Part shown: positions 17,528-25,540 of the stretch, piece by piece
How the letters are laid out: the number at the start of each line of letters is the position of its first letter
How positions within the stretch are numbered: position 1 is the first letter of the stretch
NCBI RefSeq assembly: GCF_022749495.1
Contig: NZ_CP094241.1
Location: 1,860,001-1,924,000 of the forward strand
Length of the DNA: 64,000 nt
Direction of reading: 5' to 3'
Source: Neisseria macacae ATCC 33926
GTDB lineage: Bacteria > Pseudomonadota > Gammaproteobacteria > Burkholderiales > Neisseriaceae
Notes under the pieces: generated by a model
What the model was told of the DNA's origin: nothing
The model's input: the letters and a program-made list of their open reading frames with translations, nothing else
The model's database searches: none
Position numbers and translations under genes: made by a program

Positions 17528-17878
17528 ATGAGCAAATATACATTACACTTCAAATACCAAGCCGTACTCCACTACCTGCATATACGCAGCCAACAACGTA
17601 CCGCAGACCACTACGGCATTTCCCGAACCCACCTGAGACGATGGATACGCGCCTATCAAGAAGGCGGCATCGGCGCACTCGAACATCCCCAATCCAAAAC
17701 CATGCCCCAACACCGCAAAAACCCCTTCATCGCAGATAAACCCGACCAAGAAAAAACACAGGCAGAGCTTATCGAAGAGTTGTGCTATATGCGCGCAAAG
17801 GTCGCCTACCTAAAGGAGTTAAAAGCCCTCAGCCAAAAGCGGACCGCAAAGGACAAAGCCAAACCGTCCAAACACTGA
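17528..17878 (+). CDS. IS3-family OrfA (helix-turn-helix)
   Basis: A 116-residue DNA-binding half of the transposase. It has a helix-turn-helix of the IS3 OrfA type (KYQAVLHYLHIRSQQRTADHYGISRTHLRRW) with a C-terminal coiled segment. I start it at ATG 17528 because the frame before it is the terminal repeat. It overlaps OrfB by about 97 bases in the -1 frame, the layout used for programmed frameshifting; I do not see a textbook A6G slip site. Confidence 0.85.
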   Translation: MSKYTLHFKYQAVLHYLHIRSQQRTADHYGISRTHLRRWIRAYQEGGIGALEHPQSKTMPQHRKNPFIADKPDQEKTQAELIEELCYMRAKVAYLKELKALSQKRTAKDKAKPSKH

Positions 17879-18678
17879 GGGCGCAACACCCGCTCAAATA
17901 CCTGCTGCACATCGCAAACCTGCCCAAAAGCAGCTTTTACTACCATCACCAAGACCGACCCAATCCCGACGAAGCCGACAAAGCCCTCCTTGTCGAAACC
18001 TACCGGCGGCATAAAGGACGCTACGGGCAAAGGCGCATTGCCGCAACATTGGATTGGAACCGCAAAAAAGCGGCGCGGTTGATGAGGCAGTTGGAACTGA
18101 AAGCCCTCATACGGGCGAAAAAAGCCTACCGCCATCCCGCCATGGGCGAAATATCGGAAAACCTCCTCAAACGCCGGTTCAAAGCCCGAAAGCCCAACGA
18201 AAAATGGCTGACCGACGTTACCGAACTCAAAGGGAAGGACGGCAAACTGTACCTCTCGCCAATCTTGGACTTGTTCAACCGCGAGATCGTCGCCTACGCC
18301 ATGAGCCGCAGAGCCGACAGCGAAATGGTGAAGGAAATGCTCGAAAAAGCCGCCCCCCGTCTGACTGATAAGGGAACGATGCTTCATTCGGACCAAGGTG
18401 TGCTGTACCGTACGGCGGGGTATAGGGAATTGCTTGCGGAGCATTCCATGGTTCAAAGCATGTCGCGAAAGGCGAACTGTTGGGACAATGCGCCGATGGA
18501 AAGCTTCTTTGCGGTGTTGAAGACGGAGTGTTTCTATAACGCAGGTGAATTGACGGTAGATGAATTGATGAAGCAGATAGATGACTATATGGATTACTAC
18601 AACCGGGAGCGTTGCAGTTTGAAATTGAAAAAGCTGAGTCCTGTCGCATACAGAACCCAGCTTGCACAGAGCGCCTGA
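17782..18678 (+). CDS. IS3-family OrfB (DDE integrase)
   Basis: A 298-residue catalytic half with the rve integrase core. The three acidic positions lie in LTDVTEL (D), LHSDQGVLY (D) and NAPMESFFAVLK (E). An HTH_21-type segment (YRRHKGRYGQRRIAATL) precedes the core. It ends just before the right terminal repeat. It is probably made as an OrfAB fusion by -1 frameshift from OrfA. Confidence 0.9.
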   Translation: MLYARKGRLPKGVKSPQPKADRKGQSQTVQTLRAQHPLKYLLHIANLPKSSFYYHHQDRPNPDEADKALLVETYRRHKGRYGQRRIAATLDWNRKKAARLMRQLELKALIRAKKAYRHPAMGEISENLLKRRFKARKPNEKWLTDVTELKGKDGKLYLSPILDLFNREIVAYAMSRRADSEMVKEMLEKAAPRLTDKGTMLHSDQGVLYRTAGYRELLAEHSMVQSMSRKANCWDNAPMESFFAVLKTECFYNAGELTVDELMKQIDDYMDYYNRERCSLKLKKLSPVAYRTQLAQSA

Positions 18679-18744
18679 ATAGGCTTTTATGAGCGTCCAA
18701 GATTTGGGGGCCAGTTCAGTTTTCAGACGACCTTTTTACACCGC

Positions 18745-19230
18745 TTATTGCGATTTCAAGCGGTTTAACAACGTTTTGACCGTACCGCCGTAATAAGCGC
18801 TTGAAGTGCAGTACACCGTTTCCAAGCCGCATTGACCTTGCGAGCCGTATTTTTTAATACACTGATTCAGCGCAACCTGATGCACGCTCTTAAAACGCGG
18901 CGAAGTAATCACAACCGCATTGTTTGTCGTCAGCTTGCCTTCCGATTTCGGGTATGCGACGGCGATGCAGGTGTTATGAAGCGGAACAACGGATTTACAG
19001 CCTGTCGCCTCGCCGTTTTGCACGCCCGAAAGCGTGTCCTGCCCGCGGCAAAACGCTTCCAGCTCCGCATTTGCCTCGATTTGCGACATATTTTCTTTAG
19101 TCGTTTTAATCAGCAGCGCATCATTGCCGTCTTGCGGGTTCTGCCACATGGCGAGATAACCATAAGTATCCGCTGCATTTGCGCCTGCTGACAAAATGGT
19201 GGCGATAAGTGCCGTTACAATTTTTTTCAT
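18745..19230 (-). CDS. Small secreted cysteine-rich protein, function unknown
   Basis: About 161 residues with a clear signal peptide (MKKIVTALIATILSAGANA) cut before ADTYG. The mature part has six cysteines (FCRGQ, GCKS, NTCIA, QCIKK, QCGLE, VYCTS), so disulfides in the periplasm are likely; dsbD is in the same window. The VHQVALNQCIKKYG segment faintly recalls DUF4189 proteins, which I cannot confirm. I prefer the MKKIV start (GGAA upstream) over an ATG four codons earlier. The IS3-family element was inserted beyond its 3' end, in what was probably its terminator. Confidence 0.75.
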   Translation of the reverse strand: MKKIVTALIATILSAGANAADTYGYLAMWQNPQDGNDALLIKTTKENMSQIEANAELEAFCRGQDTLSGVQNGEATGCKSVVPLHNTCIAVAYPKSEGKLTTNNAVVITSPRFKSVHQVALNQCIKKYGSQGQCGLETVYCTSSAYYGGTVKTLLNRLKSQ

Positions 19231-19355
19231 TATTGATTCCAAATGCTTATGTCGTTATGTTTGACTGTCATCATTATAAAGCAAAGCCCGTTGCGAATAT
19301 ATGCCCGCATCACTTTTCATTTTAAAGGCCTGACCAAGAGGTCGTCTGAAACGGC

Positions 19356-19712
19356 TTACTCTTGCGGCTGCTTTCTGTGTTTTGCACATTCTGCGGCATA
19401 TTGCTCGCCCCAGCGGTGCATCGCCTCGATGACGGGCATCAATGTCTGCCCGAACGCGGTCAGCGAATACTCCACTTTCGGCGGCACCTGCGGATACACT
19501 TCGCGATGGACAATACCGTCGTGCTCCAACTCGCGCAATTGCAACGTCAGCATCCGCTGGGTAACGCCCGCCAGCAGACGCTGCAACTCGTTGAATCGTC
19601 GGGTTTCCCCGTGTAAATAATATAAAATCAACACCTTCCACTTGCCGCCGATAATATCCAAGGTATTAACGACCGGACAGCAGGCGCCGTGTGTCGGTTC
19701 TGTTTCCGCCAT
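19356..19712 (-). CDS. HxlR-family transcriptional regulator
   Basis: A 118-residue MarR/HxlR winged-helix protein. The N-terminal CCPVVNTLDIIGGKWKVLIL and RFNELQRLLAGVTQRMLTLQLREL segments are diagnostic. The cysteine pair near residue 10 is of the kind that senses redox or aldehydes in some HxlR proteins. I choose the ATG preceded by a perfect GGAGG; a longer frame reaches into the intergenic region. It is divergent from the pirin gene, and regulation of that neighbour is likely but inferred. Confidence 0.9.
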   Translation of the reverse strand: MAETEPTHGACCPVVNTLDIIGGKWKVLILYYLHGETRRFNELQRLLAGVTQRMLTLQLRELEHDGIVHREVYPQVPPKVEYSLTAFGQTLMPVIEAMHRWGEQYAAECAKHRKQPQE

Positions 19713-19826
19713 TATTGACCTCCGAATGACAGTATAAAAATTGTGCGTACTTGCGAATAAGTTTGTACCCCATATAATACACGCAACAAAGTATGGCAAC
19801 CATGACATTATTAATTTCATTACACA

Positions 19827-19857
19827 AAGGTCGTCTGAAAAGATTTCAGACGACCCC
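19827..19857. terminator. Paired-DUS hairpin in the HxlR-pirin intergenic region
   Basis: GGTCGTCTGAAA and its complement with a three-base loop, 19 bases before the pirin start. A terminator-like stem at this place would lie in the pirin leader. Confidence 0.65.
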
Positions 19858-19875
19858 ACAAGAAGGAACCTCATC

Positions 19876-20748
19876 ATGCGCAACGTCAAACAAATCTACC
19901 GTGCAACCAGCCAACACTGGGTCGGCGACGGATTCCTCGTCCAACCCCTGTTCTCCCACATGGGCGACGACCGCGGCACCAACCCTTTCCTGATGCTCGA
20001 CTACGCCGCACCCTATGAATTCTCCACCAACGAAGCCCGCAGCCCGCGCGGTGTTGGACAACACCCGCACAAAGGCTTTGAAACCGTTACCATCGCCTAC
20101 CACGGCGAAGTGGCACACCGCGACTCCAGCGGCGGCGGAGGCATCATTTACGAAGGCGACGTGCAATGGATGACCGCAGGTTCGGGCATCATCCATGAAG
20201 AATTCCACTCCGAAAACTTCAGCAAAAAAGGCGGACTGTTTGAAATGGTCCAACTTTGGGTCAACCTGCCCGCCAAAGACAAAAACACGCCGCCGCGCTA
20301 TCAGCATCTCGCCAAAGCCAGTATCCCCGTGGTTGAGCTCCCTGACGAGGCAGGCCGCCTGCGGCTGATTGCAGGAGAATACAAAGGCGTAAAAGGCGCA
20401 GCCGACACCTTCACCGAAATGAACGTCTGGGACATCGTTTTGAATGCCGGTAAAAAAGCCGTATTGGAAATACCTGAAACCCACAACCTGTCCATGGTCG
20501 TCCTGCGTGGCAACGTTACCCTAAACGGCAAAGAGCAGGCGGACGCAGGACAACTGGTCGGCTTTGAGAAAAGCGGCGGCAACGTACACATAGAAGCCGG
20601 CAGCGAAGAAGTCAAAATCCTTTTGCTCTCCGGCGTCCCGATTGACGAACCCGTCGTCGGCTATGGCCCGTTTGTGATGAACACCGCCGAAGAAATCCGC
20701 CAAGCCATCAGCGATTTCAAAAGCGGCAAATTTGGAAGCATCGATTGA
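19876..20748 (+). CDS. Pirin-family protein
   Basis: A 290-residue bicupin. The N-terminal cupin carries the pirin metal-site pattern HPHKGFETVTI and the IIHEE motif; the C-terminal domain ends DFKSGKFGSI. Some bacterial pirins are quercetinases or modulate enzymes, so the substrate is open. I start at the ATG of MRNVKQIYRATS with AAGGA upstream. It is divergent from the HxlR regulator and alone in its transcript. Confidence 0.9.
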   Translation: MRNVKQIYRATSQHWVGDGFLVQPLFSHMGDDRGTNPFLMLDYAAPYEFSTNEARSPRGVGQHPHKGFETVTIAYHGEVAHRDSSGGGGIIYEGDVQWMTAGSGIIHEEFHSENFSKKGGLFEMVQLWVNLPAKDKNTPPRYQHLAKASIPVVELPDEAGRLRLIAGEYKGVKGAADTFTEMNVWDIVLNAGKKAVLEIPETHNLSMVVLRGNVTLNGKEQADAGQLVGFEKSGGNVHIEAGSEEVKILLLSGVPIDEPVVGYGPFVMNTAEEIRQAISDFKSGKFGSID

Positions 20749-20822
20749 GCATCTGCGCCGAAACAAAATAGGCTGTCCGCAAGCAGACTTCTCATGCTGA
20801 AAACGGATATCACGCGTTTCAC

Positions 20823-20892
20823 TATAGTGGATTAAATTTAAATTAGGACAAGGCGAGGCAACGCTGTACTGGTTTAAAGTTAATCCACTATA
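20823..20892. repeat. Correia-type element, 70-bp minimal form
   Basis: Minimal copy between pirin and tpx, with intact TATAGTGG / CCACTATA ends. Confidence 0.88.
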
Positions 20893-21042
20893 AAAGCCAA
20901 TAGACAATGGTTTCGGCTATACTGTCGGCTGTCGCGGCGTTGGCCTATTTTGCTCTGCGCAATCTGTAAGCCATCGCCCGATATTGATAACCTATTCATT
21001 TCGCTCTATTTATTTTCCGTCAACCCCAAAAAGGAAACCCTT

Positions 21043-21537
21043 ATGGCTCAAATTACCTTCCACGACAACCCTGTCCATACTTCCGGCGACCTGCCCGCTG
21101 TCGGTCAAACCGCGCCTGCATTCAGCCTGACCGCCGCCGACCTGTCCGACAAAACTTTGGCGGATTTTGCGGGCAAACGCAAAGTATTGAACATTTTCCC
21201 AAGCGTCGACACCGGCGTGTGCGCCCAATCTGTGCGTACGTTTAACCAACGCGCGTCTTCTTTGGACAACGCGGTCGTGTTGTGCATCTCCGCCGACCTG
21301 CCGTTTGCCCAAGCCCGCTTCTGCGGCGCGGAAGGTTTGGACAATGTTGTGAACCTGTCTACGTTCCGCAGCAGCTTTGCCGCCGATTACGGCGTCGCCC
21401 TGACCGACAGCCCGTTGCGCGGACTGACTGCGCGCGCCGTTGTGGTTTTGGACGAAAACGACAAAGTCCTGCACAGCGAACTGGTTGCCGAAATCGCCAA
21501 CGAGCCTGATTACGACGCGGCTTTGGCTGTTTTGTAA
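21043..21537 (+). CDS. tpx: Thiol peroxidase (Tpx)
   Basis: A 164-residue atypical 2-Cys peroxiredoxin that reduces lipid and hydrogen peroxides with thioredoxin. The peroxidatic cysteine is C60 in PSVDTGVC and the resolving one C94 in ARFCGAEG, the same spacing as in E. coli Tpx. I start at MAQITFHDNP with AAGGAA upstream; the longer frame is not conserved. It ends at a paired-DUS terminator. Confidence 0.96.
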   Translation: MAQITFHDNPVHTSGDLPAVGQTAPAFSLTAADLSDKTLADFAGKRKVLNIFPSVDTGVCAQSVRTFNQRASSLDNAVVLCISADLPFAQARFCGAEGLDNVVNLSTFRSSFAADYGVALTDSPLRGLTARAVVVLDENDKVLHSELVAEIANEPDYDAALAVL

Positions 21538-21555
21538 ACAAGGGTTTTAAAGCAG

Positions 21556-21590
21556 AAAAAGGTCGTCTGAAATATTTCAGACGACCTTTT
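21556..21590. terminator. Paired-DUS hairpin between tpx and the hemF operon
   Basis: AAAAAGGTCGTCTGAAA with its complement and a very short loop; it can serve convergent transcripts from both sides. Confidence 0.85.
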
Positions 21591-21605
21591 GTCTTTCTTC
21601 CTAAA

Positions 21606-21770
21606 CTATTTTGCAGGCGGCTTCAATTCAAACACTTCGGGATGCGCCTTAAAATATTCTACGGCGATAAATCCGCCGCCGATGATGATCACCAGGAACA
21701 CCGCCATGACAATCATGGCAAGGATGAATTTATCGGAAGGATGGGCGTCGGGCTTGCGTTTATCCGCCAT
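21606..21770 (-). CDS. Small single-span membrane protein downstream of hemF
   Basis: A 54-residue protein with one strong membrane helix (FILAMIVMAVFLVIIIGGG) between a charged N-terminus (MADKRKPDAHPSDK) and a short polar tail. The ATG overlaps the hemF stop by one base (TAATG), so it is translationally coupled to hemF. I do not recognise the family. It ends close to the tpx terminator. Confidence 0.75.
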   Translation of the reverse strand: MADKRKPDAHPSDKFILAMIVMAVFLVIIIGGGFIAVEYFKAHPEVFELKPPAK

Positions 21771-22675
21771 TATTTCATCTCCGAGAGCCAGTCGCGGGCG
21801 GTGAGAAACTCGTTCAGCCGCGCTTCGGGCGAACCTTCTTCCGGCGCATATTGATACTCGAAACGCACCAAAGGCGGCATGGACATCAAAATACTTTCCG
21901 TGCGTCCGCCGCTTTGCAGGCCGAACAGCGTGCCCCTGTCCCAAACCAAATTAAATTCCACATAACGACCGCGCCGGTAAAGCTGGAAATCGCGCTCGCA
22001 TTCACCGTATGGCGTGTTTTTGCGTTTCGCCACAATCGGCAGATACGCCCCGATATAGCCTTCGCCGACCGCCTTGATGAAATTCAGGCAGGTGTCGAAA
22101 TCCCAGCGGTTCAAATCATCGAAAAACAAACCGCCCACACCGCGCGTTTCGCCGCGGTGTTTCAGGTAAAAATACTCGTCGCACCATTTTTTGAACTCGG
22201 GATAAACCGCTTCCCCAAACGGCGCACACACGTCCCGCGCCACCGTGTGCCAGTGCAAAATATCTTCTTCAAACGGATAAAACGGCGTCAAATCAAAGCC
22301 GCCGCCGAACCACCACACAGGCTCGCCGCCTTCCGGATACGCGATAAAAAAGCGCACGTTCGCATGGCTGGTCGGTACATACGGATTTTTCGGATGAATC
22401 ACCAGCGACACACCCATCGCCTCAAACGCCGCGCCCGCCAGTTCAGGACGGTGCGCCGTTGCCGAAGCGGGCATTTTGTTGCCCTTCACATGCGAAAAAT
22501 TCACGCCCGCCTGCTCGAATACCGCGCCGTTTTTCAAGACGCGGGTTTCGCCCACGCCCAACTTGCCCGTCCATTCTTCACGCGCAAACACCGCCCCGCC
22601 GTCTTCTTGCTCAAGCGCGGCGCAGATTTGGTTTTGCAGGTTTTTCAATACAGTTAAAACGGTTTCGGTGTGCAT
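21770..22675 (-). CDS. hemF: Coproporphyrinogen III oxidase, oxygen-dependent
   Basis: A 301-residue enzyme making protoporphyrinogen IX in haem synthesis using O2. Signature segments are HPKNPYVPTSHANVRFF, WWFGGGFDLTPFYPFEED and RGRYVEFNLVWDRGT. I start at MHTETVLTVLKN, giving the normal length; the longer frame includes DUS sequence. It forms a two-gene unit with the coupled small membrane protein. Confidence 0.96.
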   Translation of the reverse strand: MHTETVLTVLKNLQNQICAALEQEDGGAVFAREEWTGKLGVGETRVLKNGAVFEQAGVNFSHVKGNKMPASATAHRPELAGAAFEAMGVSLVIHPKNPYVPTSHANVRFFIAYPEGGEPVWWFGGGFDLTPFYPFEEDILHWHTVARDVCAPFGEAVYPEFKKWCDEYFYLKHRGETRGVGGLFFDDLNRWDFDTCLNFIKAVGEGYIGAYLPIVAKRKNTPYGECERDFQLYRRGRYVEFNLVWDRGTLFGLQSGGRTESILMSMPPLVRFEYQYAPEEGSPEARLNEFLTARDWLSEMK

Positions 22676-22784
22676 GGCGGGTTCCTTATGGATGGGGTCG
22701 TCTGAAAACCGTATTTTAATACGGCGCGCCGGATATTTATCAGAATTGCTGAAAAACGGGATGAAACAAAGTTCGCAATCTCTC

Positions 22785-22832
22785 AAAAGGTCGTCTGAAA
22801 TCTTGGATTTAAGCTTTCAGACGACCTTTTTT
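22785..22832. terminator. Paired-DUS hairpin after tadA
   Basis: AAAAGGTCGTCTGAAA and its complement around a 16-base loop, just past the tadA stop on the minus strand. Confidence 0.82.
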
Positions 22833-22836
22833 GCGC

Positions 22837-23568
22837 TTAATACTGTTTCCGCCTCGTCTGAAAAAACGCCTGCAAAACGGCTTTGCATTCGTCTTCCAAA
22901 ATGCCGCCTTTGATTGCCGTGTGTTTGTTCAGCAGCGGGTTGGCAAACAGATTGACTACGCTGCCTGCCCCGCCGGTTTTGGGTTCAGCCGCGCCGTAGA
23001 TGACGCGGTGGACGCGGGCCTGGATGATGGCGGAGGCGCACATGGCGCAGGGTTCGAGCGTGATGTAGAGGTCGCAGCCGTCGAGGCGGTAGTTTTGGAG
23101 GGCGGCACCTGCGGCGGCAAGGGCGCGGATTTCGGCGTGGCGGCTGATGTCGTGGTCGCTGACGCAGGTGTTGTGGGCGGCGGCGATGATTTGGTTGCTG
23201 GAGACGACGACCGCGCCGACGGGGATTTCGCCGATGCGAGCGGATTGTTCTGCCTGCGCCAAGGCAGCGCGCATGAAGGTTTCCATTTCAGACGACGTGG
23301 GGAAAACGGCGACGGGCGGATGGTTTTTAAGGGCTTGTTCCAAAGCGGTTTTCTGCGTTTGCGGTAGGTCTTGCGATTTGATACCGAGCAGCAGGGCTTC
23401 GAGTTGCCAAAGCGTGCTGCGGGTAACGGTCAGTCCGGCGGCTTTGAGCAGCAGAAAGGCTTGGACGGAACCGGTGTCACGCAGCTCCTCTACGCTGCGG
23501 ATGCCGAGGGCTTGCAGGGCGGCTAAGGTTCGCGGGGCGACGGGCGGCGTGGTCAACAGGGTCGGCAT
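22837..23568 (-). CDS. tadA: TfoX_C-TadA fusion: tRNA adenosine deaminase
   Basis: A 243-residue two-domain protein. Residues about 10-80 resemble the C-terminal domain of TfoX/Sxy (LQALGIRSVEELRDTGSV and the leucine-rich helix after it). Residues about 95-243 are the deaminase that makes inosine at the wobble base of tRNA-Arg: H144-A-E146 and PCAMC (C174, C177) bind zinc and catalyse. Bacterial TadA is usually about 150-170 residues, so the extension is real extra sequence. A DUS core lies at the domain junction. It starts six bases after miaA, and both act on tRNA anticodon loops. Confidence 0.9.
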   Translation of the reverse strand: MPTLLTTPPVAPRTLAALQALGIRSVEELRDTGSVQAFLLLKAAGLTVTRSTLWQLEALLLGIKSQDLPQTQKTALEQALKNHPPVAVFPTSSEMETFMRAALAQAEQSARIGEIPVGAVVVSSNQIIAAAHNTCVSDHDISRHAEIRALAAAGAALQNYRLDGCDLYITLEPCAMCASAIIQARVHRVIYGAAEPKTGGAGSVVNLFANPLLNKHTAIKGGILEDECKAVLQAFFQTRRKQY

Positions 23569-23574
23569 AGCGTT

Positions 23575-24516
23575 TTAAATTTGGAAATGGCGGCGCACGA
23601 GTGCTAAGGTCGTCTGAACGTGGTTGCCGTCAGTGTAGGGGTCGATGCTGTGCGCCAATGGGATTTTGCGCAGCCAAGTCAGTTGGCGCTTGGCAAGCTG
23701 GCGGGTGGCGGCAATACCTTTTTCGACAAAGGTGTCGTAATCGGTCAAGCCTTCGAGGTAATCCCATGCCTGTCGGTAGCCGACGCAGCGCATAGAGGGC
23801 ATATCGGCGGTCAGCTCGGAATATTTTTGACGCAGGGCGCGTATTTCGTCGATGAAGCCTTGTTCCAGCATTTGCGTGAAACGGCGGGCGATGTTGTCGT
23901 GCAGCAAGGCGCGGTTTTCGGGAATCAGGGCGGTGGTGCAGAGGTCGAGCGGCGGGGTGTATTCGGCTTTTTCGACAAAATGCGCGCTCAAAGGCTTGCC
24001 GGTCAGGTGGTACACTTCCAAAGCGCGTTCGATACGTTGGCTGTCGTTCGGTTTCAGACGACCTGCGGTTTCAGGGTCTATGGTTTGCAGGCTTTGATAC
24101 AGATGCGCCAAGCCGTATTGTTGTTTTTCTTCCTGCAACCGGGCGCGCACGGCGGCATCGGCTTCGGGCAGGTCGTTCAAGCCTTCGGTCAGCGCGTGGA
24201 AATACATCATCGTGCCGCCGACAATCAAAGGCAGCCTGCCGCGCGCGCGGATTTCCTCCGCCAGCTGCACGCAATCGCCGACAAACTCCGCCGCGCTGTA
24301 AGACTCCGTCGGCGGGATGATGTCGATAAGGTGGTGCGGCACGGCATTAAGCTCGGCAGCCGTCGGCTTTGCCGTGCCGATGTCCATATCGCGGTACACC
24401 AGCGCGGAATCGAGGCTGATGATTTCAACCGGCAGGGCTTCGGCGATTTTCAAGGCAAGGGCGGTTTTCCCGCCGGCAGTCGGGCCGAGGATGGCAAAGG
24501 CTTTTGGGGTGTTCAT
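23575..24516 (-). CDS. miaA: tRNA dimethylallyltransferase (MiaA)
   Basis: A 313-residue prenyltransferase that adds a dimethylallyl group to A37 of tRNAs reading UNN codons. Walker-type GPTAGGKTAL is at residues 11-20, followed by ISLDSALVYRDMDIGTAKP and the VGGTMMYF segment. It is upstream of tadA in the same operon with a six-base gap. The gene carries in-frame DUS cores near both 23610 and 24053. Confidence 0.96.
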   Translation of the reverse strand: MNTPKAFAILGPTAGGKTALALKIAEALPVEIISLDSALVYRDMDIGTAKPTAAELNAVPHHLIDIIPPTESYSAAEFVGDCVQLAEEIRARGRLPLIVGGTMMYFHALTEGLNDLPEADAAVRARLQEEKQQYGLAHLYQSLQTIDPETAGRLKPNDSQRIERALEVYHLTGKPLSAHFVEKAEYTPPLDLCTTALIPENRALLHDNIARRFTQMLEQGFIDEIRALRQKYSELTADMPSMRCVGYRQAWDYLEGLTDYDTFVEKGIAATRQLAKRQLTWLRKIPLAHSIDPYTDGNHVQTTLALVRRHFQI

Positions 24517-24780
24517 ATCAAAAGGGGCATGGGGAAACGGACGGATTATAGCAAAAGGTCGTCTGAAATCATTGCTTCATTCATGATAAATATCTGTATC
24601 GACACCCGATTTCCCTCAATTTTTCTCAAACTGCAACAGGATCGAAATATCGGCCTGCCCTAGTTTCTTTAATCTAAAGCAGGTAAAATGGCAGCCGTTG
24701 CCTGATGCGGGCGAACACCCGCACCATCCGACGAACACTACCAAAATACAATCATATATAAATAATTTAGGAGCACTAAA

Positions 24781-25362
24781 ATGGAACATAAGCTGCCACA
24801 ACTGCCTTATGAACTGGACGCATTGTCCCCACATCTGAGCAAAGAGACTTTGGAGTTCCACTACGGCAAACACCATCAAACCTACATCACCAATCTGAAC
24901 AATCAAATCAAAGGTACCGAATTTGAAAACCTGCCTTTGGAAGAGATTGTGAAAAAATCTTCAGGCGGCGTGTTCAACAACGCAGCCCAAACTTGGAATC
25001 ACACCTTCTACTGGCTGGGTTTCACGCCCAAAGGTCAAGGCAAACCTTCCGGCGAGCTGGCCGCCGCCATCGACGCCAAATGGGGCAGCTTCGAGAAGTT
25101 CCAAGAAGCATTCTCCGCTTGCGCGGCAGGTACTTTCGGTTCCGGTTGGGCATGGCTGGTGAAAACCCCTGCCGGCGAATTGGATTTGGTTTCCACTTCC
25201 AACGCGGCAACTCCGCTGACCACTGAAAACACTCCGCTGCTGACCTGCGACGTATGGGAACACGCCTACTACATCGACTACCGCAACAGCCGCCCCAACT
25301 ACCTGAAAGGTTTCTGGGAAATCGTCAACTGGGACGAAGTCGCCAAACGCTTTGCTGCTTAA
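24781..25362 (+). CDS. sodB: Superoxide dismutase, iron type (SodB)
   Basis: A 193-residue cytoplasmic enzyme dismuting superoxide. Metal ligands fit H27 (EFHYGKHH), the H in WNHTFYW, and D and H in DVWEHAYYIDY. GSGWAWL and AAQTWNH favour the iron type. The ATG has TTAGGAG eight bases upstream. It is transcribed alone and ends at a strong paired-DUS terminator. Confidence 0.96.
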   Translation: MEHKLPQLPYELDALSPHLSKETLEFHYGKHHQTYITNLNNQIKGTEFENLPLEEIVKKSSGGVFNNAAQTWNHTFYWLGFTPKGQGKPSGELAAAIDAKWGSFEKFQEAFSACAAGTFGSGWAWLVKTPAGELDLVSTSNAATPLTTENTPLLTCDVWEHAYYIDYRNSRPNYLKGFWEIVNWDEVAKRFAA

Positions 25363-25378
25363 GTTGAACGTTTAAAAT

Positions 25379-25416
25379 AAAAGGTCGTCTGAAATCGATT
25401 TTCAGACGACCTTTTT
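25379..25416. terminator. Paired-DUS hairpin after sodB
   Basis: AAAAGGTCGTCTGAAA with complementary arm and T run, about 17 bases after the sodB stop. Confidence 0.88.
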
Positions 25417-25446
25417 GTTAGGCAACGCGGTATCAAAGTTTCTTCA

Positions 25447-25516
25447 TATAGTGGATTAACTTTAAACCAGTACGGCGTTGCCTCGCCTTGTCCTGATTTA
25501 AATTTAATCCACTATA
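25447..25516. repeat. Correia-type element, 70-bp minimal form
   Basis: Minimal copy between the convergent 3' ends of sodB and rhlE; its end is 25 bases from the rhlE stop. Confidence 0.88.
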
Positions 25517-25540
25517 TCCGCTATTGATTTGACTTTAGCA

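Larger units (their letters stand above)
17472..18718 (+). mobile_element. IS3-family element (IS150-like)
   Basis: Imperfect terminal inverted repeats of about 23 bp (TGAACTG...CCCC...TTGGA) bound two overlapping frames. A GTT triplet on each side (17469-17471 and 18719-18721) is the apparent 3-bp target duplication. Both frames are open, so the copy looks intact. Confidence 0.88.
17442..18738. terminator. Paired-DUS hairpin split by an insertion sequence
   Basis: AAAGGTCGTCTGAAA at the left and TTTCAGACGACCTTTTT at the right would form one hairpin with a short loop if the IS between them is removed. Confidence 0.75.

Noticed and set aside
20907..20969. A 20-codon hydrophobic mini-frame after a Correia element
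   Set aside because: It could be the tail of a lost membrane gene, but it is too short to support as a gene or a named pseudogene.
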